Numbered from the stretch's first letter, positions 53,701 to 64,000 are shown. The stretch: DNA of 64,000 nucleotides from Paramacrobiotus metropolitanus (GCF_019649055.1 NW_026570235.1:310001-374000); one strand, 5' to 3'. The notes: generated by a model not told the origin, from the letters alone. Numbers and translations: made by a program.

Positions 53701-54111
53701 ATGGCTAAGAGGTTCAGCGATTACATTCCCGCGGCCGACATTGATGGAAGTCGGGAGAACGTGTCCGAGGTCAACGGCGCCAAGCTGGCCAAAGGTGACT
53801 CGGAGCTGGATTTACCGGTTAAAATTGACATTCCCCCGCCGATGAAGGATTTGAACGGTTATGAATCGTTTCGCAAAAGACAGGATGCCGAAAGCCGGCG
53901 GCCGTTTCTGAGCAGTGAAACCCTGTCGGCAGCGGAAGCCGAGGATGATTTGGAAAACGGTGCCATGCTGAACGGACGCACCATGGATGACCTGTATCAT
54001 CGACAGATGTCGTTGCCGGACACAAGTGAAGCTAGTGGCAAACTTTGGGACAAAGAACCTAGCCTTGGCACCAAATTGTCGTCTGCTTTAGGGAAGCAGA
54101 CTCAAGTGTAA
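29721..54111 (+). CDS. Fat-like giant atypical cadherin (FAT1-3 / kugelei type)
   Basis: This is a giant adhesion receptor acting in planar cell polarity, epithelial migration and actin control. Thirty exons close in phase to 4,769 residues: 29721-31176, 32151-33266, 34264-34929, 35352-35552, 38983-39294, 39392-39453, 39542-39634, 39853-40080, 40151-40364, 40706-41803, 42404-43437, 43542-43950, 44013-44171, 44474-44872, 44957-45136, 45353-45778, 45884-45972, 46033-46171, 46458-47167, 47377-47712, 47909-48851, 48963-49153, 49215-49358, 49779-50856, 50955-51331, 51417-51542, 51666-52956, 53105-53212, 53308-53334 and 53414-54111. In order: signal peptide ([18 protein letters not shown]), about 34 cadherin repeats by counting DxNDN-like boundaries, two EGFs, one laminin G (51174-51960), four EGFs (last one DVNEC type), TM ([20 protein letters not shown] near 52470), basic stop-transfer RKRFRKRR and an acidic tail. 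One LamG fits FAT1-3/kugelei rather than Fat/FAT4. Several boundaries lack the calcium motif. Confidence 0.95.
35553..38982 (+). other. Largest cadherin intron (3.4 kb)
   Basis: This intron joins a phase-1 donor (GAC G|GTACAG) to the acceptor TTTTTATAG at 38982. The join gives [16 protein letters not shown], a normal cadherin-repeat core. I found no nested gene, transposon ends or RNA gene in it. The length, compared with typical introns of 60-600 bases in this gene, makes it a plausible home for an enhancer, but no specific site can be named. The other long introns (31177-32150, 33267-34263, 41804-42403) also look empty. Confidence 0.6.
45973..46032 (+). other. 60-base stop-free intron of the cadherin gene
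   Basis: The intron starts GTGATTGG and ends TTTTTTTCATGAAG. It is exactly 60 bases and has no in-frame stop, so retention would add 20 residues without breaking the frame. Removing it gives [17 protein letters not shown], the expected cadherin core, so splicing is the likely default. Confidence 0.7.
49154..49214 (+). other. GC-AG intron (61 bases) in the cadherin gene
   Basis: The donor reads CAG|GCAAGA rather than GT. The acceptor TTTTGCAG precedes AATTTGGTC. Joining gives [19 protein letters not shown], exactly the conserved cadherin sequence, and no GT donor is available nearby. GC-AG introns are a known minor class. Confidence 0.8.
51111..51173 (+). other. Possible second GC-AG intron (63 bases, stop-free) before the laminin G domain
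   Basis: The AT-rich stretch beginning GCAAGTTGATC and ending TTATTCTTTAG is 63 bases and open in frame. If spliced out, it joins [21 protein letters not shown], which spaces the EGF and LamG domains as in other fat proteins. If it is coding, the protein has 21 extra residues here. My exon list above keeps it in. Confidence 0.5.
53308..53334 (+). other. 27-base symmetric microexon in the cadherin cytoplasmic tail
   Basis: A 27-base exon (acceptor TTTTGCACAG, donor GTAGCG) encodes SSLNDDRK with both edges in phase 1. Neighbouring exons 53105-53212 and 53414-54111 are compatible with or without it, so it can be skipped without a frameshift. It is a candidate alternative cassette that changes the tail. 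Confidence 0.6.
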
Positions 54112-54684
54112 ATCCGTAACGTTTGTTACGCCGTGAAGTGTACTCCCACAGACCAAAGTGAACTGCACTGCAACGCACTTGCAGCAGTTTGGGAGCGGTT
54201 TGCTGCCCCTTTTGGTGCATAACCAAATGGCCGACAATTGCAAGGACCAATTGTGCACACGCATCTTGTGTGTCATGTTTTTTCAGATACGTGCCAACGT
54301 CTTTCACAAAATGGAAATTGTTTGGGGGTAGGAAAGGTTATGGTTTTAGTTTGTAGCCTATAGCGAAGAATTGCCTTTGTACCAGGATCTTGTTTGCCTG
54401 TAAACTGCAAAATTCTGAAATTGAATCTGTAATTATTTTATTCATGATTAACTGTTGTCTTGTTGGAGTGTAGCGAGTTGTTTTGTAAAACAGTTTTGTT
54501 CAAATAACTTTCGACCTTTCGTATTAAATAACACAAGCTATGAGATTCATTTCACGAAGAAATTTAAAGCACAACGTTAATGTGGTGTACCCGTATAAAA
54601 CACCCAAAAGGCAGCAAAAAGAAGACACCTTGTTTTTGGTTGTTTACCACTAACAACATTCTTCCCTTCCTCAAAAGGGTACTG
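54112..54684. other. Tail-to-tail gap between cadherin and XRCC2
   Basis: These 573 bases separate two converging stop codons and must contain both 3' UTRs, possibly overlapping. The short frames seen on both strands at 54059-54307 are unpatterned. No RNA gene or repeat was recognised. Confidence 0.55.
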
Positions 54685-56017
54685 TTAAGAAACATTTTCA
54701 ATGAAAATGCCATCCTTTTGTATCGTCATTTCGAAATTCTTTTCCGTATCTGGCAGTAGTTCGGACTGGCTCCCTCGAATTTCCAGTTTCAGTTCGCGTT
54801 TATTGGAAACCAGCAAATCTCCGGTTACAAGTCGAACGGTGGGTAGTTTCTGCCATAATCTTCCCATAAAATGGCTGCCACTCACTGCAATAAACAACAA
54901 GTCAGACCGTGTACAAAATAAGGACTCCATCAGCAATTCACCATGACAGAATCGGTCGGTGAACAAACCCGAACACAGTCCCAGTTAGTCATAGAGCACC
55001 CAAATATAAATAGGATTACTCAGGTTAATAAATTTAAGAAATCTGAAATAAAAGTGACTAGCGCATTTTAATTTTCTCATCAAAGTTACTTACTCGGTTG
55101 TTGGAGAAGTGCCTGGCATGAAATAACAAACGACACCTGGTGCTCTTTCGATATCCGGGATATCATACCGGCTATCTTAGTGAAAACGGGATTTTCATCG
55201 CGAATAACCACCGGAAAATGATCGAGCGAACGAACATGCCAGTAAAAGGACGAAATACTGTCAATAAAGAGAATTCCGATGTTTTGATTTTGATATAGAA
55301 CCATTTCCAAAGTGTACAGGATCCTGGAGAAATCATCTAAAATTTTTTTGAAAAATGAGGCACCCGTAATTGATTGGAAGTGGGTGTTACTTTCCCTTTA
55401 AACTCCATCAATTTTACATACAGTACTAACAAAACGGCGCACAAACCGATACAGCATTCAGCCTCCTATATACTGTAGTTACCACTAATCGCAACTGATC
55501 AGACGATTCTTTTCGGACGATATACAGTACTCACTCAAACCAAAACATTTGAAAATGCGCAGTCTTTGGAGGCAATTTTCCACGCGTTCCTCAACATTAT
55601 CCACATCTCTGATAAGGAAGACTTTCCGCAGTACCTCAGACAGGCGTATTACACTGAAATGGTGATCCAAATCGATGAAAACCGCCTCGCATCCACAACC
55701 GCCGCAGTCGCTGTCCAAGATACAATTCGCAATTAAGTTTGTTATCAAGAGTGTCTTCCCAGTTCCGTAAGGTCCAAAAATTTCTACTATATTCCTGTCT
55801 GGCAGTGATCCTGGCGGAAACAGCACAGGATTCAGCGTGGAAAAGCACAGACTAACCCTCGACTCGGCCCGCAACTGCAACGTTTTGTTGAGTTTCACTC
55901 TATGGGCATGTGTTCCATACTTTTGCTAAAACACATAGTTCCTAAAAATATTACTATACTGACCTCAAAAACGGTTTCACTCTCAAACTCTTTAACTCCT
56001 GGATACTCGGACTCCAT
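54685..56017 (-). CDS. XRCC2: XRCC2, RAD51 paralogue of homologous recombination
   Basis: XRCC2 is a RecA-like ATPase-fold subunit of the BCDX2 complex (RAD51B-RAD51C-RAD51D-XRCC2), helping RAD51 load at broken DNA in the nucleus. Four exons on the minus strand: 56017-55960, 55897-55535, 55336-55094 and 54884-54685, all phase-1 junctions, 287 residues (human about 280). The Walker A motif is intact in EIFGPYGTGKTLLITNLIA. EAVFIDLDHHFSVIRL and the Walker B stretch ILFIDSISSFYW match the family, as does FMGRLWQKLPTVRLV in the last exon. The first exon is short (MESEYPGVKEFESE). The donor I used is A|GTATAG, because the earlier GAG|GTCAGT is out of phase with the next exon. It is head-to-head with the septin gene. 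Confidence 0.93.
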
Positions 56018-56658
56018 ATTCCTTGAATTGCAGAAAATAATTTTAATAAGTATAGTCAAGACTCTTCTTCTTGCTCGTACGCTCGCTCGCGTATTCACTT
56101 ATTGGACCAGTACACAATATTTCGAAAAATTTTAAAACTGGAAAACCAATATCGTCCCCTCATCCAGCAAGTATATAGAATACCTTAGCCAAACAAACTC
56201 AAAACGGGAATGACGCTAAGCCTCACAACGGAAGTCATCCAGTCCAAATATTTTTACAACGAAGCGCACCGGAAGTCGTTTTGTTTTTATGCGGTCCGCT
56301 TTTCTGCGAGTCCACACGGGCGTTGCCAATACTTACGTATGAGCCTACGCTTCGTAACGCAGCCGCGGCGGTCCCCTACGCACGGCTGTTATTGGTCAAT
56401 GGTTACCGCGTTTACGTCTTTACGTAGCCACGCAGAGCGCATCGTAAAAAAGTTGACTGACACGGTTCCTGTGTGAACTATTCAACTGCATCTATTTGAC
56501 TTTACATACATCGTCGCACTTGTTACCTTGTATCAGTTGTATTTCAAAAAATTTTGATGAGTGCAACTTGGTTCAAGTGGCAGTTGTTTATGCCAACAAG
56601 ACTGTTAATGTCAAGGTTTGCTTGCGTTTCATTATCCATACCAAATCCTTGATGCTCA
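56018..56658. promoter_or_regulatory. Divergent promoter region XRCC2 / septin
   Basis: The 641 bases between two outward-facing start codons are CpG-richer in the middle (about 56270-56450). They include ATTGG at 56391-56395, an inverted CCAAT box, within TTATTGGTCAATGG, and several TACGT-containing elements resembling CRE/E-box cores (for example near 56332 and 56415). Shared promoter activity is inferred from orientation and these motifs. Confidence 0.45.
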
Positions 56659-57989
56659 ATGGATAAGGAGAATCATCCAAGTTTGCGTCTGCACGAGCGC
56701 ACCGTCGATGAGTTTATCGATGCTAGAAGTGGCAACGACGAGCCCGCCTCGTCCAGCTCCTATCTAGACGATGAAGGGGTGCGGGTGCGCCATATTAAGC
56801 TGGGATCCAGCCAGTGTGTGGGCTTCGAGAGCCTCCCACAGCAGTTCGTCAATAAAGCCACTCGCGCAGGCTTCGTTTTAACATTCTGCTGGTGGGAGAG
56901 ACAGGCATCGGGAAATCTACCTTAATCAATTCCCTCTTCAACTACGACTTTAAGTTACCAGCCGGGAATTATGAGCTGGACCACGTCGCTTTGGATAAGC
57001 ATACATTCCACCTGGAAGAGGGCACCGTGCGCCTGCAACTGACGATTATCGAGACGAAAGGCTACGGCGACCAGCTGGATGTCACCGACAGTTGGCAGGG
57101 TATCATTGAGTATATCGATCAGCAGTATGAAGCGTATTTCCAGGAGGAGAGCCAGGTGCAGCGCCGTCTGAATGACTACAAGGACACGCGTGTGCACGTC
57201 TGTTTGTTTCTGTTGGCGCCCACGGGTTCCACAGTGCGAGCTTTGGACATTGAGTGCATGAAACGGCTCGGCAATAAAGTCAATATCATCCCCGTGATTG
57301 CGCGTGGGGATTCACTGACGAAGAAGGAGATGGCGGCGTTCAAGCAGCGCATCAACGAGGAACTGCTGCGCCATAACATCAAGGTGTACAAATTCCCGGA
57401 GGATGATAATGTAGTGGCCGAGCAGAATAAGCGGATGAACACCGATGTACCGTTCTGTGTGGTGGGCAGCTCGGAAGTGTGCGAAGTAGCGGGGCATAAG
57501 ACGCGGGCCCGTGTCTATCCGTGGGGTATTGTGGACATTGAGAACGAGATGCACTGCGATTTTACGCGCTTCCGTGAGGCTCTGCTGCGCGTCAACATGG
57601 ACCATCTGATGCAGACGACGCACATGCTGCATTATGAAACATACCGCGATCGACGGATGACGGAATTGGGATACGGGGATTCGCGCAACAACAGCTTCAT
57701 GGACACCATTAATCAGCTGCGAACGAGCAATGAGCAGCGCTTCCGTCAGAAGGAGGAGGAGACCCGCAGCCAGTTTGTCCTGAAGGTACGCGAGAAGGAG
57801 TCCCAGCTGAAGGAGCACGAGCGGGAGCTGCATTCGCGTTTCGAGAATCGCCGGACGGAATTCACCGACCAGATGACGGATATTGAGACTCAGCGTACAG
57901 CTATGCAGAGGGAAATTGAGATCTTCAATCGCGTTAAAAGTGAACTCATCAACAATCCGGCCGGAACAATTAAGGGCAAAAAGAAGTAG
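56659..57989 (+). CDS. Septin of the SEPT6 subgroup, intronless, one-base frame break
   Basis: Septins form GTP-binding heteropolymers at the cell cortex for cytokinesis and scaffolding. From ATG 56659 the protein begins MDKENHPSLRLHERTV and reaches VGFESLPQQFVNKATRAGF, typical of the SEPT6 group. At about 56873-56882 the frame shifts: a T4 run where T5 would give GF-VFN-ILLVGETGIGKST. From there the frame is open to TAG at 57989, about 443 residues in total. The P-loop GETGIGKST is intact. The G3 position reads ETKGYGD and G4 reads ARGD, both departing from the usual DTxGFGD and AKAD; SEPT6-group septins are known to be weak or inactive GTPases. EAHCDF-like NEMHCDFTRFRE, RVNMDHL and a C-terminal coiled coil (VREKESQLKEHERELHSRF) follow. 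No introns are present, unlike every neighbour, which suggests a retrocopy or intron loss. Confidence 0.88.
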
Positions 57990-58896
57990 TGAACTGTTGT
58001 TTCAAGAGGTATAAAATGGTTGTCTTATAACGGCAATAATCAGTGTCATATTGTGCAACACTTTAGTTTCTCTTAGTTCCTGACTTCCCTTTTTTTATGA
58101 TTCCAGCGTCTATTTTTATAAAAGGCTTCGTTTCGTTTGCTTTGCTGTTTTTACTGAATCTGTTACATTTTGTTGATGTACTTAATTTTTATACCGAATC
58201 TCAGAATGAATCTGGCTTTTTACTTTGCTGCTCTTGTTGTCTGTTTTACCGTTAGCTTCACCAGAAACGAGCTATTTTCGTCTGCTTTGTCACAAATACA
58301 AGTAGTAACAAAGAATTATATCTTCTCATTTTCGCACGAAATTTGATTACACTCTACTACGGATTGGTTTCTACAGTAGTATTGTACTTGCGTAATATCT
58401 ATATTCAGTATATTGGTATCAACTCCTATGATGCTGCTTTTCCATTGTACACTCAACAGTTACGGCACAACTTTTCAAAGTTCATGTGCGAAGCCGCTTC
58501 AAACGCTTTTTTCGCAGGCAATGCCCACGCATGGCATGCTTGTGTTTTCTCCCTTGTGGTCGTATTTTGCTACAGTACGCGGAGTAGTGAACCGTTCTGC
58601 GAGAACCTATCGCTCGCAAAGGTGACGGCGAATACAGAAGTGTGTATTTCATTCAGTACTATCCATGCCTATTCACGAGAGTGTACACCGACTATTTGCG
58701 TTCATGATTTTGGCGGTTCCGATCAGACTTTTGTTTTTTTCTTATTACTTCCACGTATTGAAAAAGCTACATGAGAAGTGGAGACAATTTTGTTTTGCTA
58801 GTATCTGGGTATTCGGATAACTACAACGGATTACGTATGAGAAAATAAAACAAATAACAGGAAAGATAGTATAATAAAGAAAAAACATTCGACATA
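57990..58896. other. Septin 3' flank, tail-to-tail with PSMD13
   Basis: This 0.9 kb is AT-rich and probably septin 3' UTR. AATAAA occurs on the + strand at 58844-58849 and 58873-58878, either of which could end the septin transcript just short of the PSMD13 stop. A 143-codon + strand frame (58343-58774) starts with TTG rather than ATG and has no recognised similarity, so I do not call it a gene. Confidence 0.45.
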
Positions 58897-61629
58897 TTAA
58901 ACTGCAGCCAGCATTTCATGGCCCCTCAACTGAATCAATCGCTCCATAACATCCACATCGTTGCACCAATCTTTTAAGTTCTTCGTTAATTTCGTGATCT
59001 GTAAAATTGGGTGATTCCATAATAAACAAATGTACGTATTCGGAAGGTAGACATACGCTGATGGTTCAAGAATTAACACCAACCTGCTCCATATTAAGCA
59101 CTCGGGGCTTAACCCACGTCATGTAAAATGTCTGCGCCTTCTCATCGATATCACCGCGGATAAGTTTCAAAGATAAAGCACGCATCAACAACATTTCAAC
59201 CTGTACAAAAGGAAATAATGTCAGGCAAGAGAATCAGCGGTTTATTAAATTAATCTGCGTGGGCAGAAAAACTGAGGTGCTCAAAAGCCGATCAACACTC
59301 GCTCATTATCATTATTATTAACTGTTATGCATTTTGATCCTTCGCAGGTTCAAAAACAATCAATTACCACAGTTCGCAATGGAAAACGGCGAAAGTCTTA
59401 TGCACATGGCAACACGTAAAACTACGTCTGCATTCATACCATCCGAATGCTTTACTGGGCTAGCGGTAAAAAAAAAATTAATCCAAACGATTTCAGAAAT
59501 TTATGCCTACGCTGCCTTTGATTACAGTTTACACTACTTCATACTACAACAGACAGTCGGTAGTCCGCTACGGGTAGAATTCGCACCTGGTCCACAGGAA
59601 CATTACTGGTAGCAGCAATCTCCTTGAAAGTGAGATCCCGCTCGTGAGGGGGTCGTTTGAAGCCCATCTACGAAATCGAGCTGTATACCAGACGTGGAGA
59701 CTGCATTGTGAACGAATAAAAAATGATTCGCCCGATCCGGGCGAATCGCCCCACACCGCGATAAATCGTACTCGTATCATAAACCAAATACAAAAGAACC
59801 GGCGGAACCTTTATCACACTAACCTCTACGATGCCCATAAGCTGCAACTTTTCAGTCATTTGCGGCTGAAGCTTAGTCGATTCCGGCTGAAAGAGCAAAA
59901 CGTTTCACTGGTTCTCCACTGAGAACATCACACTTTGTTCGAATTTTACCAGACACATGCAAAATATCTACCACACATTTTTACGAAGAAACTTTACAAT
60001 CTGTCGCAGCCACTGGGCTTTCAGTGCTTCAAATGCCTTTTGATCGCCATAGTTGAAGGCTTCCAAAGATTTCAACAGCCATTCGTATTTGGGATTTTGC
60101 AAAGCTTGGATAATCGGATGAACAAGCTGTCAACCGGAAAATAAGACATTCTCGTTTACCAGAAAATTATAACTGAACATTAGGGCGAAACTCACGAGTT
60201 CTCCAAAACTGTAAATATCATCCCCCAAAATGGCAGCGATAGCCAAACGCTCCGCTTGACCACGCTTCTCTTCAGCTAAACATGAAACATGAAGAAATTA
60301 TCTCTTGCATAAAATCAAACGTCCAAAACTGCTCAATCAAATTACCACTACATAGACTCGCTAGAGTAACACTTGAATCTTGCACGAAAGACGAGTACAG
60401 TACAAATACAAACAGCCGAAGCTGTAAAACCTAATTACCGGTATGTTAAATCTGTATGAAGGAAATTTACATTAGCAAATAGGTGGAACCTACACGACAA
60501 CTTTTCCAGATCCACACATCCCAAATATTTAAGCGCTTCCCGAAAATATTCGGCATATGTTCCATGCAGCCGGTAGAATTCGCTGCTCAGTTCATAAAAC
60601 TGCGGATGTGCTAAACTGACGTTATCAATTCCGCGTAGTTTCTTCTCGGTCTCTTCCAGTAAGGTCTACAATTCGCGAAGTGCCGGGAGTATGTATAAGA
60701 AAAATCTCCTGTGCAGGTTTGGAAAAGTACAAACCTTGACGGCTGCGACATTTCCCTTTTTTAAAGTCGCAGTACCGATCGCAGTAAGAACAATACAATC
60801 CGCCGCAACATCATTCTTCAATTTTTTCCTCGTTCCTTCCAAAAAGGCAATCTGCTCATCCAAATTATCTACGAGTGCACCGACATCACACAGTGAAAGT
60901 TGACAAGGATTTTTGAAGATTTCTCGAATTAAATGTCTGACTGGACAAACAACATATTACCTGGGAAAATCCGCGGAGACAAAAAAGTTGCGGTTTCTGC
61001 TAGTTTATAAGCTCCAATTCTGAACCAAAAACGGAAATTCTCATAAGTTCATAACACACTGCGAGTGAGTAAAATCATTATTACCCACCTCGATTCCAAA
61101 TCTTGAACAAATCGTCGGTAGAGCTGAAAAATAATTCAAATAACTAGATAATATCAATAAAAATACTGCATTCAAAATTCACTCCAGTCAGCCAATGAAA
61201 CAACTACAATCTAGTCAATCTAGCTAATGTAATAACAATATTATAACATATTCCGATACATGCGGTAATAGCTCAGAAATACTCGTAGCAGTCATACCTC
61301 GCCATAACCTCCTGCGCTTTGTATGAAATCGGAACTCCTCAACACTTCTCCCAGTTTTACGGAAACCTGATACCATAAGCTACAAAATGAAAGCAGCGAT
61401 AAGGCAATAACTGCATTATAGTATTATACTGAAAACTGCACGAATCTTCGAGGCCAGATGACAAAAATGAGAGATGGAGATCAACAGCCTCCATTCCCAC
61501 AAATCGACAGATTCACTGGCGACAAACTTACCGGCGCTCATATAGATCTGACAGTTCGGCCCAGTTAGATTTCTGAGGAGATTCCGCATTGGCGGCTAAT
61601 CTGGTAGCCAAATATTCCTGACTGGCCAT
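58897..61629 (-). CDS. PSMD13: PSMD13 / Rpn9, 26S proteasome lid subunit
   Basis: Rpn9 is a PCI-domain subunit of the 19S regulatory-particle lid. Eleven exons on the minus strand: 61629-61532, 61380-61308, 61123-61089, 60936-60735, 60665-60494, 60275-60196, 60126-59998, 59886-59824, 59667-59587, 59200-59084 and 58998-58897. They give 383 residues with perfect phase closure (human 376). Matching strings are NWAELSDLYERRLWYQ, LYRRFVQDLESR, FYELSSEFYRLHGTYAEYF, REALKYLGCVDLEKL, LGDDIYSFGELLVHP, WLLKSLEAFNYGD, the winged-helix part RPPHERDLTFKEIA and VEMLLMRALSLKLI, and the C-terminal YMTWVKPRVLNMEQ. I chose ATG 61629 because it gives an N-terminus of family length. Acceptor 60937 (TCAG|A) was picked over a nearby CAG because only it is in phase; the eight residues it adds (HLIREIFK) are the least certain part. 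Confidence 0.93.
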
Positions 61630-62151
61630 TTCGATCTTCCCTAGCGTGGCAGCGGCTTCAGCTACAAGGTCTCAATCAACTTCGCCGTAGCTTCAAATTA
61701 CTGTATTCCGTCCACCAAACAGCAGACTCAGGAGCGAATTGTGATGATGTAATATTGGTACGATGTCAAGTTTTCAACTGTAAAACACTGCCACACAGGA
61801 CTGGAAGCGAAACAACGTGATCAAAACGAAAGTTACGAAACTCAGGCAATGAAATGAATAGATTGTAAATTTTACGACCTACGAAAACGAAAAAAGCGAT
61901 GGAAACAGCATCGTGACAAGCAACTTTCCGTGCCCAATCGCATTTTAACTGCCATACGGAAGCGCTTGTCGCGCTGAAAACTTCAGTGTCTTGCTACCGC
62001 ACACAGAAGCCATGCACCTTACATTTTTCGTTGGGTAAATAAAACTTAAAAACCAGGCAACTTCAGACTCACGAGTGCATTTTATTGCAATCGCCGAACA
62101 AATTAGCGAAAAACTTAACAAATTTTTTTATCGAAATAAATAAAAAAATCT
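61630..62151. other. Intergenic region between UNC50 and PSMD13
   Basis: This holds the PSMD13 promoter and 5' UTR on the right-to-left strand and the UNC50 3' UTR. The minus strand reads AATAAA at 62086-62081, about 66 bases past the UNC50 stop, a likely polyadenylation signal. No other feature was recognised. Confidence 0.5.
62081..62086 (-). terminator. Likely polyadenylation signal of UNC50
   Basis: AATAAA on the minus strand, about 66 bases after the UNC50 stop codon. Assigned from hexamer and position only. Confidence 0.45.
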
Positions 62152-63119
62152 CTAAAGAGCAAAAACAGACTGATAAAGGCTGACAACAGTGCGAGAAATA
62201 TTCCATTGCATTACTATGCAAACAACATACGTCGCTAACAAGAGAGGAAGAAGCGTTAAAAATCTTTTCGTATTCCGAAGATATGGAAGGGAGGAATATC
62301 CCAAAAATGTTATGTACACATAATACGAACAGGCCAGCAGATAAATAGTATCACCCAAAAACACCGACAACAGATTTGTCGAGTTTAACACGTTTTCATA
62401 GAAGAGAGGCTGCACAACGTGAATGCAGGCCAAAAACGGGAACGCTGCATTCAGATGTATGTCAAACGAATAACCCCACTCAACATCCTGCGTCAGATCA
62501 CTGCGAAATAAATGATTTGTCAATGTCCATAAGGCGGTGGCAATCAATAAGCCCGTCCCAATGCAGTCCACAAACACTGTCCAGGCCAGGAGTTTGAAAA
62601 AACCAGCCACGTATCCCAAAAACTGCACCGGGCCATGGTGAAACATCACGGTCATCAAAGCCGAAGACAGGCACAGAAATCCAGCAAACAAAACCAGAAA
62701 AGCAGGATCATCACGGGCAAACTGATTCTTTGTCTCTTTGCGACTAACAAAGTGGCGATAAACTTTCCGGGGAGCAATGATAAGATTGACCATCTGTAAA
62801 AACAGTTTCGAAATTGATATACACTGGAAACATGAAATCAGAGGTAATTATCCAGTTACCAGTTTGTCGCCACTGTACAGTAACGAGTTACAAATAGCTA
62901 CTGGTTACATGTCAATGTGTGATGTGTTGCAAAACAAGTCACATTCGAAAATCGAAAACTCTTAATCACTGTTACAATCTTAAGCACCTGCCACGCAGCG
63001 AACTGAAAATCCATTTGGTCATAGCGCTTCAAACGTCGTAAAAATCTCCATCGTTTGGCGGCTGCTGAAAGTCTTTCACTACAGCCATATGTGGAAGGAA
63101 TGGTCAGCGTAATTGCCAT
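62152..63119 (-). CDS. UNC50: UNC50 family Golgi membrane protein
   Basis: UNC-50 (yeast Gmh1) is a multi-pass membrane protein of the Golgi/ER, required in C. elegans for assembly and surface delivery of nicotinic acetylcholine receptors. Two exons on the minus strand, 63119-62988 and 62793-62152 (phase 0, GTGCTT donor), give 257 residues against 259 in human. The N-terminal half shows YDQMDFQFAAWQ followed by APRKVYRHF, then QFARDDPAFLVL, the conserved VDCIGTGLLIATALW, DVEWGYSFDIHLNAAFP, YYVYITFLGYSSLPYLRNT and the closing hydrophobic LLPLLLATYVVCIVMQWNIS. About five or six membrane segments are visible. The start at 63119 is the first ATG giving the full family N-terminus. Confidence 0.95.
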
Positions 63120-64000
63120 GGTCGCTAAAAGCAGCTAGACTGCTTCCACGTAATACATGCGACAGGTCCAGTTCAGATTTCCACTTGACGATGGTTGGAC
63201 TTTTGTCTGTAAACACCAGAAACACAAAACAATCGAATGCCCACAAACAGCTGATCAAAACGACCAAGTCAGGCTCCGCTTAAATGAATAATGAATAAGA
63301 TGCGATTATGAATAAATAAGCAAGTAAGTAAAGCACCATAATTCCATTTTTCCTAGATCCGGTCTACTCGTTCAATAATAATGATTTAGTGAGTTCAGTG
63401 ACTTTAGTCTACCTAGTATCTATGAATATCCAACGAGCTGCAAAGTTCTAGCGATTAACAAATTTTTAAATGAGCAGAGACCACAGCGTATCGCATGTAC
63501 TGTACCTTCTTGCAGCCTGAAAATCCAATTTTTTGTCTCTTCGTAAACGGTAAACAGTGAACTACGTACTAAAGATGAGTAAAAGAATAGGTTTCAAACT
63601 TTCAAGCCTCCGATAATCAAGTTTCATCAACATAAGTACGTAAGAAGTCACTATGAACTATGCACGGAATAGTTTGAAGAACCTTTGAAATCTTTAAAAT
63701 AATCAAAGAGTAATCTGTAACATTCTAAAAATTATCTAAGAATTTCAATTATTCCGAATTTTTTGACATCGATTTTTTAAATACTTGAAGTAGTCATTTG
63801 ATTGTTTGTGTCATGACGTAGCACCAGCCACTGTACTAGTGTGAGCACTACTCCAGTCGGAGTCGAAATCGTCCAACGTGGGTGACTCAGTCAAAGTCAA
63901 GCATTGCAAGCTGGCTCCTCATTGAATGAGTTCTGAGTGCCAAGATCTCGTGAAATCTATGAGCTGCAGTCACCAGACACTAGATGCCATCGTAGTGTAG
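63120..64000. other. Upstream flank of UNC50
   Basis: This probably carries the UNC50 5' UTR and promoter. All open frames are short and unpatterned. I see no RNA gene, repeat or exon of a further gene before the window ends. Confidence 0.5.

Noticed and set aside
58343-58774. 143-codon + strand open frame downstream of the septin
   Set aside because: Starts with TTG, hydrophobic pattern is irregular, lies in the likely septin 3' UTR, and no family is recognised.
1-64000. CRISPR arrays, operons, prophage-like islands, tRNA or rRNA genes, LTR or virus-derived elements
   Set aside because: None was found; gene structure is plainly that of an animal nuclear genome and no element ends or viral domains were recognised.

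Overview
The window is nuclear DNA of an animal. It holds intron-rich genes with short GT-AG introns (many of 60-200 bases), no operons and no bacterial features. All eight genes are recognisable metazoan or pan-eukaryotic orthologues. The Rdl-type GABA-gated chloride channel and the fat-like giant cadherin, with moderately compact, AT-rich non-coding DNA, point to an invertebrate, probably an ecdysozoan. A tardigrade would fit, but the sequence alone does not prove it.

Layout, left to right: 2.2-6.8 kb (+) an Rdl-like Cys-loop chloride channel lacking its first exons; 8.9-13.2 kb (-) NAA15, the NatA auxiliary subunit, with a G-run-bearing MITE in one intron; 14.2-20.5 kb (+) PCF11, a cleavage/termination factor; 21.8-24.0 kb (+) SERAC1, a mitochondrial/ER lipid-remodelling hydrolase; 24.0-29.6 kb gene-poor; 29.7-54.1 kb (+) a single 4,769-codon fat-like cadherin in 30 exons; 54.7-56.0 kb (-) XRCC2, a RAD51 paralogue; 56.7-58.0 kb (+) an intronless septin; 58.9-61.6 kb (-) PSMD13/Rpn9, a proteasome lid subunit; 62.2-63.1 kb (-) UNC50.

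I built exon models by hand from splice sites, phase continuity and family conservation. Phases close exactly (total coding length divisible by three) for NAA15, SERAC1, the cadherin, XRCC2, PSMD13 and UNC50. PCF11 and the septin each miss by one base, which suggests either single-base assembly errors or real lesions.

The genes are not one pathway; this is an ordinary housekeeping and developmental gene neighbourhood. NAA15/PCF11 and XRCC2/septin are head-to-head pairs whose intergenic gaps probably hold shared promoters. Rdl/NAA15, cadherin/XRCC2 and septin/PSMD13 are tail-to-tail.

I found no convincing undescribed system. The best leads are a duplicated, frame-preserved 32-codon segment in two PCF11 introns, the natural serine at the pore 2' position of the GABA receptor, the MITE, several unusual introns and microexons in the cadherin, and an intronless septin with degenerate G3/G4 motifs.
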